Positions 61,736 through 64,000 of a stretch of DNA of 64,000 bases are shown here, piece after piece. Position numbers and translations under genes: made by a program. The first letter of the stretch is position 1; each line of letters begins with the position of its first letter. Under the pieces are notes generated by a model. It was given only the letters and a program-made list of their open reading frames with translations. It ran no database searches and was not told the origin of the DNA. The stretch lies in assembly GCA_903832005.1 (NCBI GenBank), contig CAIKZO010000075.1:1-64000 (forward strand), written 5' to 3'. Origin of the DNA: Enhydrobacter aerosaccus (GTDB lineage Bacteria; Pseudomonadota; Alphaproteobacteria; Reyranellales; Reyranellaceae).

Positions 61736-62570
61736 ACGTCCCGACGTCGCCGCTGCCCGCAAGGTCCTAAGCGAAGTCTGGCCGGGCAAGGTCCCCGACG
61801 ATTCGATCGAGCTGCTGAAGGCGCTCCATATCCTCACGCGCGAGGGCAGCCTCAACGCCGATTCGCGGCGCAAGCTGAAGCAGGTGCTGCATCTGGTGAC
61901 CCTGCTGCGTCCGGCGCTCGACGGGCTGCTGACCGAGAACAAGGACGCCGTGCTGGCCGATCTCGGCACCGGCAAATCCTACCTGGGTTTCATCCTGTAC
62001 GATCTGGTGATCGGACCGGCGGGCCACGGCAGCATCGTCGGCGTCGACGTGCGCGGCGAACTGATGGAAAAGGCCGAGAAGCTCGCCGCTGAATGCCATT
62101 TCGACCGCATGAGTTTCGTCGCGGGCGACATCGCGAGCACGATGCTGCCCGAGGGCCGTGCCGACATGGTGACGGCGCTGCACGCCTGCGATACGGCAAC
62201 CGACGATGCGATCCGCTTCGCGCTCCATCACAAAGCCAAAGTCGTGGCGCTCATTCCCTGCTGCCAGGCCGAGGTCGCGACCCTGCTCGGTCACAGCAAG
62301 AGCCCGCTCGACCAGCTGTGGCGCCATCCCATGCACCGCCGCGAGTTCGGCGCCCACGTCACCAACGTGCTACGCGCGCTGGTGCTCGAGGCGCATGGCT
62401 ATAAAGTGCGGGTCACCGAGTTCACCGGGCTCGAGCACACGATGAAGAACGAGCTGATCCTGGCCACGCGCCACCAGCAATCCAATCCGGTGGCCAAGCG
62501 CCAGCTCGACAAACTCGTCGAGCAGATCGGCGTGCGGCCGGGTCTGCTCGACGTCATGGGCAACGACTAG
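61725..62570 (+). CDS. Class I SAM-dependent methyltransferase (Methyltransf_32-like)
   Basis: A 281-aa methyltransferase of the METTL25/Methyltransf_32 type. An N-terminal helical part is followed by the SAM motif VLADLGTGKSYLGFILYDLV (near 77-96), then IVGVDVRGELMEKAEKLA. The diagnostic VTALHACDTATDDAIRFAL and VALIPCCQAEVATLLG lie near 148-190. The target is unknown. The ATG at 61725 overlaps the FAH-family gene, suggesting one transcript, though the function seems unrelated. Its stop overlaps the convergent serine-hydrolase stop in a shared CTAG. Confidence 0.83.
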   Translation: MSRERPDVAAARKVLSEVWPGKVPDDSIELLKALHILTREGSLNADSRRKLKQVLHLVTLLRPALDGLLTENKDAVLADLGTGKSYLGFILYDLVIGPAGHGSIVGVDVRGELMEKAEKLAAECHFDRMSFVAGDIASTMLPEGRADMVTALHACDTATDDAIRFALHHKAKVVALIPCCQAEVATLLGHSKSPLDQLWRHPMHRREFGAHVTNVLRALVLEAHGYKVRVTEFTGLEHTMKNELILATRHQQSNPVAKRQLDKLVEQIGVRPGLLDVMGND

Positions 62571-63658
62571 GGCGAGAGCCCCGCGAACACCACATCGTTC
62601 AGCACGACAAGGTTGACGCGGTTCTGCTCGATGCCCGGCTTGGGATAGTTGCCGCAGGTCATCGCCACGACGACATCGGCTTCGGGGAAGACATAGAGCT
62701 TCTGGCCGCCCCAGCCGATGCCGCCGAACCAGTGCTGGCGGCGGCCGTTTGTCGTGGTGTCGTAGATGTACCATTGCCAGCCGTAGCTGCGGGCGCCTTC
62801 GATCGTCACCTTCGGTGTGGTGATGTTTTTCACCCACTCGGTCGGCACGAGTTGCTTGCCCTGCCAGGTGCCGCCCGCCTGGGCGAGCTGGCCGATCTTC
62901 AGCATGTCGCGCGGCAGCAGGCGCAGGCCTGACGCGGTCTGCGGCACGCCGTCTGCGCCCAGGACCCAGTCGGTGGCGCCAAAGCCCATCGGCTCGAACA
63001 GGACGCGGCGGGCATACTCCAGCAGCGGCATGCCCGTGCCCTTGGAGATCAGGTAGCCCAGGATCGCGGTCGCGCCGCCGCAGTAGAGCCACTTGGTGCC
63101 GGGCTCGGTGACGATCGGCAGGGAGAGGATGTAGCGAAAGCGGTCGGGCGCGGCCGCCATCGCGTTCTCGCTGTTGCCCGGCGTGCCGTAGGGGATCGTG
63201 AGTTCGTCCCACTGGAAGCCCAGCGTCATGCTGAGCACGTGCGCCATGGTGAGCTTGTCGCGGCCGGGCTGGGCGGCGAGGTCGGGGTATTGCGGGAACT
63301 GGTCGTAGAGCTTGGCTTCGGGCGGCGGCACCTTGCCGTCGGCGAGCGCGATACCGTAGAGCAAGCCAACCACGCTTTTGGAGACCGAGCGTAGGTCGTG
63401 GATCACTTCGGGGCCGAAGGTGACGGTGCCCAGTGGCTCGCCCCATCGTTCGTCGACACCGACGCCGTAGTGTTCGAACAGAGTCTTGCCGCCCTGCGCG
63501 ACAAGCACCGAGTGCAAGCCGTTGACCTTGCCGTCGGCCTCGACCTTCGCGAGGCGGCGCGCGAAGTCGTCGGCGGTGGGTGCGGCGAGCGCGGTGCGGG
63601 CGATCGATGTCATGAGGGCGGCTCCCGTACCCAACAGCATGTGGCGGCGATCGATCAT
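62567..63658 (-). CDS. Serine hydrolase of the beta-lactamase (class C-like) family
   Basis: A 363-aa exported serine hydrolase. The N-terminus MIDRRHMLLGTGAALMTSIA carries a twin-arginine-like motif and an ALAAP cleavage site. The Ser-x-x-Lys motif is SVSKSVVGLLYGIAL (near 92-106), and a Tyr-type motif region WDELTIPYGTP lies near 152. A KTG-like segment is expected near HWFGGIGWGGQKLYV. Relatives are esterases, D-amino peptidases or penicillin-binding-like proteins; antibiotic hydrolysis is not implied. Its ATG overlaps the stop of the FCD/GntR regulator gene, which may control it. Confidence 0.87.
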   Translation of the reverse strand: MIDRRHMLLGTGAALMTSIARTALAAPTADDFARRLAKVEADGKVNGLHSVLVAQGGKTLFEHYGVGVDERWGEPLGTVTFGPEVIHDLRSVSKSVVGLLYGIALADGKVPPPEAKLYDQFPQYPDLAAQPGRDKLTMAHVLSMTLGFQWDELTIPYGTPGNSENAMAAAPDRFRYILSLPIVTEPGTKWLYCGGATAILGYLISKGTGMPLLEYARRVLFEPMGFGATDWVLGADGVPQTASGLRLLPRDMLKIGQLAQAGGTWQGKQLVPTEWVKNITTPKVTIEGARSYGWQWYIYDTTTNGRRQHWFGGIGWGGQKLYVFPEADVVVAMTCGNYPKPGIEQNRVNLVVLNDVVFAGLSP

Positions 63659-64000
63659 GGCTTTTTCCTTTCGGGCACGAAGCGCGGTTGCGTGTCCTGG
63701 TCGGTGACGAAGCGCTGGCGGACCGTGGCGCTCATCTCGGCGATCAGCCGGCCGGTCTCGTCGACATGTTCGAGCATGAGCCGGCGCACCTCGTCGGCGT
63801 CGCCCTGCCGCGCCGCGTCGAGCAGGCGACGGTGGGCCGCGACGTTGGTGTCGCCCAGGTGCCGGTGGCCGGCGTGCTCGGGATGCTCGACCATGGTGAG
63901 CGTGTGGCGCAGCAGGTGATTGATCACCTCGCAGAAGAAGCGCAGCAGCGTGTTGGGATTGCGGGCGGCCAGAATGTCGTGGAAGTAGAGATCTTCCTGG
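63655..64000 (-). CDS. FCD-domain GntR-type regulator, 3' part only
   Basis: The visible 114 residues are the end of an FCD ligand-binding domain: QEDLYFHDILAARNPNTLLR at the window edge, then EHPEHAGHRHLGDTNVAAHR and DADEVRRLMLEHVDETGRLI. The His residues in FHD, AHR and EHV match the FCD metal/ligand sites of FadR/GntR regulators. The N-terminal winged helix lies beyond base 64000. The stop overlaps the start of the serine-hydrolase gene by 4 bases, so the two are co-transcribed and the regulator may sense a related acid. Confidence 0.85.
   Translation of the reverse strand, partial: QEDLYFHDILAARNPNTLLRFFCEVINHLLRHTLTMVEHPEHAGHRHLGDTNVAAHRRLLDAARQGDADEVRRLMLEHVDETGRLIAEMSATVRQRFVTDQDTQPRFVPERKKP

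Noticed and set aside
62567-63658. Beta-lactamase antibiotic-resistance gene
   Set aside because: The fold is class C-like but the wider family is mostly esterases and peptidases, and nothing in the context points to resistance.

Overview
The window is gene-dense, GC-rich DNA of an alphaproteobacterium. The block dgt, argS, SPOR protein, nagZ, scpA, scpB, tatABC, serS, surE, pcm, nlpD-like is a typical alphaproteobacterial arrangement. Bug-type tricarboxylate-transporter binding proteins, CaiB-type CoA transferases, DUF1491 and betaine-lipid genes fit soil Rhodospirillales or Reyranella-like bacteria; the genus is inference only. I see no rRNA, tRNA, CRISPR array, transposase or prophage.

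Layout. 1-3730 (minus strand): a fused class II aldolase/short-chain dehydrogenase, a Bug binding protein and gpt. 3810-6076: three consecutive TerC-family membrane proteins. 6086-19494: the conserved block for dNTP hydrolysis, tRNA charging (argS, serS), peptidoglycan recycling and division (SPOR, NagZ, NlpD-like), chromosome condensation (ScpAB) and Tat export, interrupted by one Bug gene between dgt and argS. ScpB carries a long acidic, low-complexity N-terminal extension. 19498-24556: DUF1491, an unrecognised 298-aa protein, the ABC-F ATPase Uup, a small lipoprotein and prfC.

24557-32748: an amidohydrolase and a CoA transferase, a RidA protein, a four-gene polyamine-type ABC importer, the peptide transporter SbmA/BacA and a second RidA. 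A clear bidirectional terminator separates this from an outer-membrane barrel and a GlcD-like FAD oxidase. 35108-39524 runs on the plus strand: an SCP2-type thiolase, an MFE2-like SDR, a class III adenylate cyclase overlapping the SDR gene, and an unrecognised membrane protein. 39521-44663 holds a flavodoxin divergent from two PaaG-like isomerases, an SMP-30 lactonase, a frameshifted VOC gene and malonyl-CoA decarboxylase.

44717-49188: a GST and ogt, then divergent btaA-btaB for phosphorus-free betaine lipid, preceded by a Pho-box-like sequence, then a PcaF-like thiolase. The 300 bases after it hold AT-rich palindromes, four CTCGCGAG octamers and a possible 55-codon membrane peptide. 49488-57754 (minus strand): pncA, queA-tgt, a GNAT acetyltransferase, a large Orn/Lys/Arg decarboxylase, an MBL-fold hydrolase and purD. 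A Phd/PIN toxin-antitoxin pair with its own palindromic operator lies between purD and xseA. The window ends with RraA-like, FAH-family and methyltransferase genes, then a serine hydrolase and the 3' end of an FCD/GntR regulator cut by the window edge.
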